Shown here in pieces: positions 9,548 to 20,914 of a DNA stretch of 64,000 bases. Location: the NCBI GenBank assembly GCA_023078685.1, contig JALGAS010000005.1, positions 4,588,001 to 4,652,000 on the forward strand. Reading direction: 5' to 3'. Each line of letters starts with the position of its first letter. Position 1 is the stretch's first letter. This DNA comes from Neopestalotiopsis rosae. Its lineage: Eukaryota; Ascomycota; Sordariomycetes; Amphisphaeriales; Sporocadaceae. The notes beneath the pieces are model-generated. The model made no database searches, was not told the origin of the DNA, and saw only the letters and a list, made by a program, of their open reading frames with translations. Both the position numbers and the translations under genes were made by a program.

Positions 9548-11975
9548 ATGGATGTCAACGATGTCTATCTCGGTATCTGGACAAATTGGTCCCGCGGGTC
9601 TGTCATGGGACGAACCCTGACCATGAGTCGTGAGCACGGCAATTATGTTATTGCTCTTACAGCTTTCTTCATCGCGTTTGTTGCAACTCGTTTTTGGCGC
9701 ATCAGCTGTTTGGCTTTTCATCGAGGCTATTCAACCTGCGGGCCCGCTGATGCTGCCCACCGCCAGCGCCAGATTATCTTGTGCAACTCATCAAGCCCTG
9801 AATCTGGCCTAGCATCGCTCGTCTGCCACTTTTGGGCATGGCGTCGTCTGGGCGCTCGACGAATCTTTGAATTTGTTGCTCTCATCATATTCACGGCTCT
9901 TTGCATCTCGGCATTTGTCGTTGCTGGTAGTTTCTCTTCCAGGATCTCCACCGACATGGGTGACGAAGTGCTACTTCAGGCAAACGACTGCGGTTTCATA
10001 CGCTTAGCTGCTACTGCGCAGAATGCAACTCCATACAACTCTCAAATGTTCCAGAAAATCAACGCGGCTGCAAACTATGCTGAACAATGCTACTCGAGCG
10101 ACGAAATTTCCAGCATGGTCGAGTGCAAACGTTTCATTACTGCGACACTCCCAACAGCTATAGTCAATAACACTGCGAGTTGCCCCTTTGACAGCGATTC
10201 ATGTCAAAACAGCAACTCGAATATACTGCTGGATACCGGACTCCTTGACAGTTCCAAGCACTTCGGTCTAAACACGCCGAGCAACCAGAGGTTCCAGCAA
10301 AGACGTGTCCTCCATTGCGCTCCATTGAAGACAGAAGGTTTCGAAAGAACAAGAATTATAGACAATCAGACTGTTGCTGAATACGACTATGGTGGACGAA
10401 TGACTGGTTCGAAGAATGACTTGGAGATGTTGAACTACACATACCGGATCCCAGGCCTCGAATCCCAATATGAGTTGAATTCTCTCGCCATGACAGGAAA
10501 GGATTTCATACTCGAGTAAGTGGCTTGGTCATTCGAGCTTCACAGTCGCCATGATTAAACGCGCCGTATATCTTTTCCTTGAAATATGGCTAACATATTC
10601 AACCTAGACCGCAACTTTCACTCACTATAAAAGGACAGTCTAGTCCTTCAGACGGATTTATACCTCGACCAGAGATCCGGAGATCGGATGGCGATATCGA
10701 GATGATTTTCATGTCAGGAAACGGCGTCATCTTCAATAGACAAATGAATGATGACTGGTACCGCGCTACTATTCCTTTTCGGCCCATATACTATATCTCG
10801 GAAGGAGGCTACGACCAGGGCTACCGCCCAGAGACTGCAGCTTCCCCTATGGGTTGCGTGCATCAATTTCAATGGTGTAACCCTTCGTTACCGAAGGAAC
10901 AGTCCTGCGGGCCCCTGGCTAGTCAATTCGATTCCTACGTAGCCGCTGCGCCGTTGTTCAACGTGACAGATGAGGAACTGGCCCCGGCTCGCGAATTCTC
11001 GCGCAGTCCACTAGGAAGTACACTCATTTGGGGCCACCTTATTGACAGCTACAACCCAAACACTCTGTATCAAAACCTGGCACAGACTGGGTCTAAATCT
11101 TTGTCTTCGAAAAGACAAGTCTACGGGAGCATAGCAACTGCACTATCTGACGACCAATGGAAACGCGATGTCATTGGTTGGTGGAATACGCTTCTCGCAT
11201 CACAACAGGCATCATACATCAATACGGCACGAGGACCAAGCGGACCAGAGTTCGACGACCTTCGTTTACCAGCTCTGCATGAGAACGAGGCCGCTCTCTG
11301 CGCAAGTCAAGTAAGATTTGTTCCAAATCACCTGCAAGCATTTACTGATATTCTGGCTAGAAAATATTGAGTACTGCGCACACTTCTTTCAGCGTCTTTG
11401 GCCTCTCCTTCACATTTGCTGCAGGTGCTCTCATCGTATTCATTTCCTATATTCTGGATGGGATCTTGAGTTGTCTCCACAAGAGATATGGCCACAAGTC
11501 CTACCAGCATCTCGAGTGGAGATCAAACGCCACCTTGCAGATACATCGCCAAGCAGAAGAGCAAATCGGCCTAGGGACTTGGTCCAACTGTACGGGTACG
11601 ATTCCCAAGACCAAACCTGGCGACACCATGGCTTGCCTCGACATCACCATGCCGACGCACCCTAAGCTCTGTCGAGCGGATAGCTCAGTAACGGAGCTGG
11701 AAATGGACGACTTGAGCCAGATTGCAGAGATTCAGCCTAGTACCACTGCTGCTGGAAGCAACATTGAGTCTGATCATGATATCGCAAGTATCGACACTCA
11801 CGAATCTATCCAAACTGCAGAGCACGGTAGTCCTGTAGTCGTCTTGGAGAGTGATCACGCAACACCGGATCCAGTCCCACAGGAGGCAAACAGCCTCCAG
11901 GCACATTCGCTCGAAAGGCCTACCAGAGATTTCATTCAGTTACCCGCAACTCAAGTGCCGGGTGTACAGCAATAA
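9548..11975 (+). CDS. Fungal membrane glycoprotein of unknown function
   Basis: Three exons (9548..10515, 10608..11310, 11361..11975) close in frame to about 761 residues. I recognise the general family only as uncharacterised ascomycete membrane proteins. The N-terminus starts MDVNDVYLGIWTNWS and leads into a first membrane helix (residues about 34-50). A second helix lies near 115-135 (ALIIFTALCISAFVVAG type). A large domain of about 420 residues follows, with Cys pairs and N-glycosylation sequons (NAT, NNT, NYT), so it is probably extracellular. One further helix near the start of exon 3 (FGLSFTFAAGALIVFISYIL) precedes an acidic, Ser/Thr-rich cytosolic tail. It lies just after the DHA2 pump on the same strand; a functional link is not shown. 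Confidence 0.85.
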
Positions 11976-12023
11976 GTCTTGGCAATCATTTTCTATCTTT
12001 TTATAGCCTTTGTCTGTTCAAAA

Positions 12024-12056
12024 TGTGCGTGAAGAGGGCAAGACTTTCTGGCAAGG
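12024..12056 (+). pseudogene. Decayed copy of the MFS pump 3' end (fragment 1)
   Basis: These 33 bases match pump positions 8608-8640 with three substitutions by my reading (30 of 33 identical). The matching part encodes the pump C-terminal segment CMKRERLFGK, here changed and out of any long frame. It starts 48 bp after the stop of the membrane glycoprotein gene, as expected if a pump copy once stood here. Confidence 0.55.
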
Positions 12057-12682
12057 TCACTCAATCATGAGCTATTCTCTTTGACTATAATACACTTACT
12101 ACTCTCTGGGATTGCTATTCTCCCTTCTATTTCACTTGTTATCTCCCGGCATGAGTAGCGTGTAAGACTCTGCGGTTCTCGGTCTGATGCAAGCCTACGC
12201 TCACTGACCCAGCAGAAGCCTATGCATAACCAAGATCAAGAGTCTGGAGAGGAAAAGGGAGGGGAAAAAAAAGAAATTGACCTAACATATCTAAGAAAAG
12301 CTCTTTCAGAAAATAAAAATTTTCATATGGAAGATAAGATAAAAACCGGCAATAAATGAACGGGAATATAGGTTTAAAATATATGTGCGCAGACTTCTGC
12401 TCGATTATTGTAAATGTCGGTTGAAGCCGGTGGTCGAGACTAGACTAGGTACCTATATATTAACAGCAATGCAAATTTGGCAGCTTGACCGGGTCTTTGA
12501 AACTTGCGTGCGCATGATGAGTACCCCAAGTCGTTTTCATTGGAGATGATAACATCTCTCAACCTAGTGAGTAGGTTTAAGCATAGAGCCCTTCACTTCA
12601 TCGATAGGAAAAATTACTCATCGGGCTGCGTACTACCTGTCAAATCAAGATCCAATGTACCACATCACCTCGTGACATGAAC

Positions 12683-12723
12683 GCATGAAGAGTGCAATAC
12701 TGTTCGGCAAGCTGTCGCCGTCC
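12683..12723 (+). pseudogene. Decayed copy of the MFS pump 3' end (fragment 2)
   Basis: It aligns with pump positions 8611-8652 with about five substitutions and a one-base gap, and keeps the block GCTGTCGCCGTC. It is frameshifted relative to the pump and cannot code for the tail. Confidence 0.5.
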
Positions 12724-12973
12724 GGGTGCAATAAGTGACGTGGGAACAAGCCTCAAAACCAACACATGACCGCTTGGAAAACAAGGACATCAAGGTTAGG
12801 GTGCATCTGAATCACAGGCTCGGGCTCAACTGAATACGGCCACTCTAGAGACAAGACACGAGGCCATATACTATTATTCAATTAGTCACAATCATTTACC
12901 ATGCATATTTAAACGATTCCTGCTTCAGGCCAGCGGCAGCAGCTGAGTAGCAGTCGTAGTCAATCATCACACA

Positions 12974-12977
12974 TATA
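12974..12977 (+). promoter_or_regulatory. TATA element upstream of 5S rRNA copy 1
   Basis: TATA within acatatacta, at -27 to -24 relative to the 5S start. Copy 2 has a TATATA at the same distance although the flanks otherwise differ. Upstream TATA elements near -29 are known for Neurospora and S. pombe 5S genes. Confidence 0.5.
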
Positions 12978-13000
12978 CTACAATGATTGCAAAAGCGATC

Positions 13001-13119
13001 ACATACGACCATAGGTATTAGAGAACTCGGCATCCCGTCCGCTCTGCCCTAGATAAACTAATAACCGCTGGATTAGTACTCAGATCGGTGACGGCTGGGG
13101 AATCCCCGGTGTTGTATGT
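13001..13119 (+). rRNA. 5S ribosomal RNA, dispersed copy 1
   Basis: 119 nt. The ends pair (ACATACGAC with GTTGTATGT, helix I). The core CATCCCGTCCGCTC is the conserved loop of eukaryotic 5S rRNA, and helix IV/V residues ATTAGTAC, GGTGAC and AATCCCCGG are present. Helix II (nt 14-21 with 58-66, one bulged A) is fully paired, with U18-A61. A short T4 run follows. It stands alone between protein genes, not in a tandem array, as usual in filamentous ascomycetes. Confidence 0.9.
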
Positions 13120-13608
13120 TTTGCTTTCTACGTTTTCTATTCTTTTTCCATCTCCTATCTTAAAATGTAAGAAAAACCTTAGTGATATTTTTTGACGTGT
13201 GATGGGATTCGCCGCAGGTAGCTGACGGAGTAGTGCGGATGAGCTGATAGATCAAATAAGCCGTGTTCACAGCGAGGCCCCACTCCCTGAGGCGCCTGAT
13301 GCCTCGACAACCGTGTGCCTGTCACGGCTTGTTGATATTGACTGTACCCTCGATTTCGCCATGGATCTCTTGCAAAATGGCAGTCCGTACACTGATGGTG
13401 TGCTCATTCAGGTGTCTACTATCGTCCTGCGTGAGACGTTCGGGCGGCGATCTTAAAGCCTATATGATTTCACACTTTGACACCGATATTATACCAGTTT
13501 AAACTCCGGTAGGAAAGCACCTTCTTGATTAACAAGACTCCAAATACTACAACCCAAGTGTATTAAATGTTCTTATGAGGCGCCCCTAATCATTACCGCG
13601 GGTCTTAA
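13120..13608. other. Intergenic region, no gene seen
   Basis: Space between 5S copy 1 and the 3' end of the chitinase gene on the other strand. A short plus-strand frame at 13263-13502 has no motif or codon bias. Confidence 0.6.
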
Positions 13609-16600
13609 CTATGAGCACGCCCCGTTGAAGTGACAGTCGGTGGAACCGCAAAGACCTGCTGTTGGGCACTTCCCACAATTGCCGTTATGGAAGGCATACT
13701 CGTACCACGCGCAGTGCAAAGGCGAATCAGTCCTCGGATTGATATAGCAATCGTCAACGCCGCGCTGCCCGTCTGTCTGCGGGATCACCGCCGACGTGCC
13801 GTCCCCACCCGTGTACTCGAGGTGCGCGCCGTTGTCGGTGACGTAGACCTTGGCGCCGTTGTTGCAGTCCCAGTTATACTTGGTCTCGTCCGAGGCCAGC
13901 GCTTTGTTTTCATGCACGTCGCAGATCAGCGTCCCGTCCTCCCACACCTTGACCCCCATGCCGTCGCCGACAAAGATATCGTTGTACATGTACGTGTGGC
14001 CCGTGATACAGCGGTCCGTCGCCGAGGGGGGCGGCGGGGCCACCGTCGTTGTCGGCGTGCAGTTGTCTAGGCTCGTGCAATCGTTGTTGTTGTGGCCGAT
14101 GATCGTGCAGACCTTGCACTCGGCCGTGTTGGTCGACACGGGGAGCGAAATATCACCGCCGCCCGTGGAGGTCGGCATGGTTGTGTAGCCACAGCTATTG
14201 TACGGCGTCACGTACGTCGCAGTGTACTCGTCAAAGGTCGACCCGGAGCAAACGCAATACGCCGTAAGTATGCCTAGGCCAGGATCCTGGTTGTGGTGGG
14301 TACAGTCGATGAAGTTGGTGTTCTGCGGCGCTGAAGGCCCTGTGCTGGGAGGAGCCGTGATGCCACCGGACGCAGGTTGAGTTGGGGTGGGCTCCGACGT
14401 CTGATCGCTTGGTAGAGCCGATGATGATCCTCCACCGCCGCTTCCTGGACTGCTTGGAGACCCGCCCTTAAGTTGGCCGTCATCGATCCCAAAGATCACT
14501 CCGCCCTCGTTGCATAGATTAACGAAGCAGTAATCGTCCTCGGGAAGAGTGCAGCCCAAAAGATCCGAGTATACACGGGGGTCCAGGAAGCTGCCACCCG
14601 TCACTTGACGAGTACTTAGACTACGTCGTGCTATACCTGGTAGCAAGTTGCCAATGTTCGCCTCGCCGGTGCTGTTGGCGGGATTACGGTCCGACTTTGC
14701 AACATCCCGATCGCCAGCTTCTGGCAACTCAAGCTCCTGGCCTGAGAATCGTAGACGGTTCTTGGAGCGTTTCTTCAACACCGTCTGGCCGTTGGCATTC
14801 GTGTGCACATCTCCGAAAGCATCGAATTTGAGGTTTGTGCCATCGCCATTGGGTGCATCACGGGCCACGGCTTTACCGATGAGTTGGCCACTGGAAGCGA
14901 CTGTTGTCCATTGATTATTTATCGAGTTGTACCTATCACACGGTCAGTGAGATATGTCCCCTTTGGTTCGGTGGTTGACTCATTGAAGTCTTTTTTACTC
15001 AGCAGGCTTGACTCACGTTTTGTGACCAGGAGCAGGAGCTGGTAAAATATCAGTATTCTGAATTAATTCATATTCCATATGAGTAGATCATGTATTGACG
15101 AACCTGTGCCGTACTGCGAAGGGATCGCTGTAGTTCTGATGTATGCCGCACCGGCTTGTCCAGCAGGGGGGTCGATGGAGATGATGGTATGCTCGAACAA
15201 CTGATCTTGATTATCGAACCATGGATCCCATCTGCGTTCATTCGGTAGCGCTCGGGCCTCGGAATCTTTGATATCGTTGACCTGTCCATGCACATCTCGT
15301 ATTAGAGCCAACACCGTGCAGTGCACTTGGCAGCTTCAATTGCACTAACCAGGATATAAGGAACGCCGTAAGCTCTTCCACATTCATTGTTGACCTGAGC
15401 TGCGTCCAAGCCGTAATCTGCAGGTTGAGGCCCTGTGACACGGACGCCTTTTCATTATCCGTTAGCTACCGTAGGCCGTACAGATCGGCAATCGATTGCA
15501 AAAGGGGAAAAAAAAAACACTTACAATAGACAAAATTGTTCCCGAAAGTCTGGGCTATGTGTCAATCCATGCACCCAAACGCAGAGAGATCGTGAAGCTT
15601 ACTTTCTTGCCATATGTTGCCATAGCTGACAGTGTCGCACCGTGGCCGGCGTTCTCCTTCTGCGGAATCAATCGCAATACAGACCTATCCGCCCACGCAA
15701 TGGGGTTGGGTGCAGTGTTAGGTTTCAGACTGTTCCCCCAAGGGTACTCTTCGACTTCGCAACCGTATAGGCCCCAACCTCCCCATGGCTGGACATCGGA
15801 ACTCTCTAGTTAACATCTAGGCCAACCGTTTACAAAACAAGGGATGAGCCCGAGGAGTCAGAAGTGACGTACCTGATTTTGCCCCGCAGAGGTAGCGGTA
15901 CCAGCTTCAATTGCATTGCCGAAATTCTTGGTTTTTTTCTTGGCCATCCATTAGCCTTTTGTCGTGTGTTGAGCAACTTTAAAACAAAAAAGCTTCTTAC
16001 CGCTATTCCTAGATTTGGATGCGTGTTGTACCAGTCCGCCGTAACGTCGTGTCCGAACTTATCACGTTCGCCATAGTAGGTGAGATGAGCCGGCTTGCCC
16101 CGAAGGTTCTGCGCCGACAAGGCATTCAGACAAACGTTAGGCCATTTGACCGTGTCGCACAGGAAGGTCGTGTCGCAGCCCAGCGCCTGCTCCGCCACGT
16201 TAGGATCGTCGAGGTAGCTAGGTTGGCGCTTGCGTTTGCAACCGCTGGCCCTGTCCTCGAGGAGGGATCTCTTGGCCGGTGTACAGAGCTGGGGATCTAG
16301 CTCGCACTCGATGAGATCTTTGATGTCGTCCTGGTCTTCATCCGCGTCCTCCTGGCATGCGACCATGTCCTCGCCGGCTTCCTCTTCGTTGTCGTCGCAG
16401 TTCAAGGAGAGAGTTTCGGGGTCCCAAACGGGGAAGTTGCCATTTGCACAGAGACCTACAAATTTTATTCATTTAGTTCCACTCTCCCCAAAGTCCCCTT
16501 ACAATAAAGAGTAATGTTTTCCGTCACATACCTGTTTCGTCGCTCAAATCGCAAGGAACCTCCTCGGGGGTTGGGTCCGTTGGGTCTTCTGGATCCGTCG

Positions 16601-19600
16601 GGGAAGTCGGTGTCGGATCGCCGCCGGGGACTGTACCGCACTTGGATTTACATGTCGGAGAAGGCTTTCCCGAAACCATGTGCGTGGTAGGGTTCTGATG
16701 GTTCGGCGGACAGTCGATTGAGAATATGTCCAAGAATTTGAAACACGGCGGATCTGGTATCGGAGGAAATGATGGAAAGGTGGGTATCTTCGGAATGGGG
16801 ATGGGGCCCGGTCCTGGTATAGGAGTCGGTCCGGGCACCGGCGACCAGTAGAAGCCACCCGAGTTGATCCACAGCACAAAAGGAACCAGAGTCGTGGTAG
16901 ATGAGGATGAGGTGTCCAAGTTCGTTGTGATGGTGGTCTGGGTCTTGAGGTCGCTCATGCTGGTTATCTGGTCCTCCGAGTATGTATATGCAGTCCCACT
17001 AATCGTCACGACGGTCGTGGGCAGTGTCGGCCATACATATGAGGCCGGCGTAGTCGGTAAGGGGTTGGTGATCAAAGGCGGCAGAATCATGGTGGTCGTG
17101 CCCCCCACAGTCACGCTGATTGCCGGAGGCTGAATGACTGGCGTTAGAGCAAAGGTACTCGTAGTTGTGCTAGAAGGAATGCGCAGAGTGAGGAAACTGA
17201 TGACTGTGACCGTCACTGGCTGCTGGGTTAGAATAGTGACCGTCGATCCGCCTACGACAACTGACGTTGTAAGTGGTTTCGGCGTAATGACTGTAAAGTG
17301 GTATGTCAGCGTATGTGTGCATGGGTCGAAGAAAAAAATGAAAGAAAGACCACATGGCTCAAGTCCGTCCCCAATACATAGTACGACTTGCCCCAGTACT
17401 GGTTATAGTCTCGTGTGATCGATCACTGCGACCGAAGAGGGCCGGAGCCATGTATAGCGGTAATATACACTCTCTCGATTTGATATGTCGCAAAGATGCC
17501 CAAAATACATGAACAGTGACTTACTAGTAGGTGTCACCACAGGCGAAGGTGGGAACACGAATGTACAGGGAGGGATACACGCAATGGTTGGGCTTGGCTC
17601 AACAAAAATGGTGGGATCTAATAAGATATTCAGTAACATGTTTTCTCAACTAATACTTGGGATTCAGTCAATTTGACTTACCGATGTAGACAATGGGGGA
17701 GCCGTCACCGTTGGGATCATCAGGGTCGCTGCAATTGAGAAAGAATGTTAGCAAAGAGAAAGCATATAAGAAGTTTGTGCTAGAACCGCGAAAGTACTGA
17801 CCTTCCTGATCCGATCTCTTGGAAGTCGATACTCCAGACCATGGTTCCACCGAAGCACAAACCATCCGCCCACGCCATCTTGGCCGCAAAGGTATCTTCG
17901 TCGTCGTAACCAATCCACTGGTCATCCCACGTGATTTGCTTCATCATGGAATCTGGCAGGTATTGAGGCTCAATACCGCGTTCAGCGATAAGCTGCTTTA
18001 TCTCCACGAGTGACATGACGCCAGCTTGGTGAGTGCAAGGTGCCGGGTTGCTTGGGCCTGAGAAGGGACAAAGGAGCTGGTTGCAACTAGGATCGGACAG
18101 CGTATAGCCTCTGCCGTACATGGCGAGGCCGAAGTTAATCTTGGCTGGGTCCAGATTGTCGAACCACAGCGGTGATGTATCACTTTTGATTTCGCGTATA
18201 TCGGCCTGGCCACGGACTATACTGCCTAATGTAAGAACATCCGTATCCCAGGAACCGTGAAGATCTATTTAGAGAATCCCTCCTTAGTACAACATTAAAA
18301 ATAAGAAGTTTCTCAATAGGCAATCTTACCGTAAGCCATAAATCCGAAAAAGTCAACGCTCGACTCCATGGCCTTGGCATCAAACCATCTAAGGTACCAA
18401 TAGTCTGGCGCAAGCGTCACACTGATGCCATATGCATTTCCAAAAGCGGCTCGCATCTCCTTGACTAGGAGAGGGAAGTTCCGTAGGTCGGCGAGCTTGT
18501 TACCACCTCTAGTCGGGTCCCCAGGATACTCCCAGTCAAGGTCAACGCCTTGGAATCCGTACGTATCCATATAATTCTTGACTGAGCTGATGAACGCGGC
18601 TCTGTTGGCCTTGGTGGAGACTAGAAGACTCCTGGGCAGAGAGAGTCAGTACTTGAATCACAAATCATGAGGGTACAGTCGGTCTCGACTTACCACGTGT
18701 TATGGGTGGGAGTCCCATCGTCACTGAAGTCAAATCCACCCACAGCGATCCAAGTCTTGAGCTTGCCATCGGCAGATAAGGCTGTAAAGTCTTTCATACC
18801 CTGCACGTCAGCAGCGTTCGCTGGGGTAATTGTAAAACTTGCAGGGTCGATAGAGGCGAACGCGTAAAACAGATGGGTATACCCATCTGTATTGAGCTGG
18901 TTTGGTGACACTTTGTTGCACAAGCGCTCCCGAGTATTCCAGGACTGGTAGTACCCGATCTTTCGCCTTGATGTGCTACCGCTCCCTTCGGCGCACGAAG
19001 GAGGGGGGATAATTTGACAGGAGCCATAACCAGCCTGGCAGGGCAGAGTAAGGTGGACAGGATCCGCGTTGCCGCAATACGACTCCGTAGTCTAGACGAG
19101 GGGGACACGTTAGACTTCTAATACTAATGTTGTCGCAGCTGGTAATGCTGGTTACTTACACCGCACCAACCTGTCGCAGAGCAGCATAAGTTCATACCAC
19201 AAGCGTAGTTGGCGTCCTCGCTATACTGTCCGCACATGGCTGTAGCATTGCATTGGGACGAACATCCAGTACCGCAGAAGTCTGGTCCATATCCACAGAT
19301 GTTCTGTGGGCCACAACAGCTGAATAATATCTTAGTGACCAGTGTTGGCACAAGGGGATACAAGACAAACTCACCTGCCGTCGACGCAAGGCCCATCTGT
19401 ACAATATAGCGGACCATCGCCGCGAGCCTTTAATTCGTGTAAACTTCTTGAAGTGAAGTATGAGGGATGCCCGGCCTGAAGTGTTTCTGCTTGGTGATTC
19501 AAGTAATTTTGAGTTGTATCTTCGGTCGTGTTATCGACAGTCTGCACTATAACATGGGGAAACACCACAATCAGTATTTCCTTCGACATTGGTTTATGAA

Positions 19601-19767
19601 CAAGGTCAATCATCTATACCTTCGCCAAATGTACGGTGGCTGACTATGTCTCGTGCGTTGAGTCTTTGATGGCCCGTGGCCGTATCTCTGGACACGAGAT
19701 AGGGGATAGACAGGAGAAGCAGACCAATCACGGCCCAAGTGGCCAGGCTCGTCTCTCGTGAGAACAT
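13609..19767 (-). CDS. Large secreted GH18 chitinase, killer-toxin-like (subgroup C type) with CBM18 region
   Basis: Endochitinase that cuts beta-1,4-GlcNAc chains of cell walls. My 17-exon model closes in frame to about 1632 residues: 19767-19620, 19546-19375, 19319-19160, 19091-18694, 18631-18330, 18264-17802, 17728-17682, 17617-17525, 17290-16532, 16455-16001, 15926-15873, 15803-15603, 15549-15525, 15447-15350, 15281-15104, 15038-15017, 14932-13609. A signal peptide (1-26) is followed by a Cys-rich CBM18-type region (about 98-190), then GH18 (about 205-545) with the catalytic DLDWE at D323-D325-E327. A Ser/Thr/Pro-rich spacer comes next, then a long C-terminal region (VQPWGGWGLYGCEVEEYPWGN and a Cys-rich end) as in yeast killer-toxin-like chitinases. 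No LysM is visible between signal peptide and CBM18, where many relatives carry two. Divergent from the multi-CBM18 gene. Confidence 0.9.
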
Positions 19768-20914
19768 AACGACCTCAACTGCTTTTTACTTATATGACCT
19801 GGTCAATCAACTCACACCATATGAGCTGGGCAAGTGATACTTTATAAGATTTCTATACGAAGATCTCACTCCGAGCTTAGCGTACACAGCCCGATAGCCG
19901 CGGGGCCGTACACGGTTACAAAATTATATATCCTGGCCAGCCTATGACTATGGTCAAAGTAATCCAGATTGGATTAGCAATGCCTATGCTGGTATGTACG
20001 GTGGATATCTACCGTGACGACTAAGTCGGCCCAACGTTACTTCCACAAGCACGACTCTGAGCCTTGTCTTAAAATCGCTAGTATTGATCCTGGTGAGTAC
20101 CAGGGTTCTAGATCCTATAGATCACTATACTACGTAAAAAGGTTTTCTGGTCGCCAACTCCCTACCATTCTCTTCTTTTAGAACATCCAGAAGTGGAAGG
20201 GCTTGGATTCTAGACCCTGCTTGGCCGATCGCACTATTTAGGAAAAGTCCAGGTCCCGTATCCATAACCACGGGACAACCCTAGTCGTAGGATCAATAGA
20301 CGAGATATGCATAAAAGCTGAAATTATGAGCGGATCCTCTTCTATGCCGCAGTAGTCTCGGTGGTCCTTAGATCTTATGGTCAGTCATGTCGCGTTTGAT
20401 CGCTTAAGGCATTTTGTCGATAGTGCGATCCTTCATTAGTGTTGGATCATGAACCAATCTGAATTAAGCAGGTTGTGGCTCTGGGGCGTATAGTGAGTCC
20501 GAGTTCAATAGTCCCATTTCAATATCGAGGTACTTACGATGGATGCGTTTCTCGTATAAGCCTTTTGCAACTAAGACACTCACTCCCACGTGGAAAGTCC
20601 ACCAGAACTGCAAGGTCCGTGTGCATGTGATATGCACGCAACTGTGTTCAAGTTATAGTGATCCACTCAACAATGAAAAGTACCACTGGGGCGCTCTGGC
20701 AGCCCTCAGGCGAATAGCTTTACATCGTCCAGCCCGAATCAGGTGAAATTTGGCACCACAGACGGCAATTGTCGCTTGACTAGCAGAATCAATTGAACTC
20801 AGCGACTCATCATCCATCTCTGACCATCGTGTTATAATAGTCGAAGCAATCCTCCTTGCGATTACGCAAGAAGAGTCCCTCTCACAAGAGTCGCAAACCC
20901 ACAAACCCTTCAAT
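19768..20914. other. Divergent promoter region between chitinase and CBM18 protein genes
   Basis: About 1.1 kb shared by two start codons on opposite strands. No coding frame is supported. It probably carries both promoters, which would allow joint induction; no binding site could be assigned by eye. Confidence 0.6.

Larger units (their letters stand above)
11976..13000. other. Gene-free region with two decayed pump fragments
   Basis: AT-rich, without a coding frame. It contains two short sequences related to the 3' end of the pump gene (listed separately) and ends at the first 5S rRNA gene. Confidence 0.6.

Noticed and set aside
19768..20914. Short frames in the divergent chitinase/CBM18 promoter region
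   Set aside because: None has codon bias or a motif; the region is better explained as regulatory.
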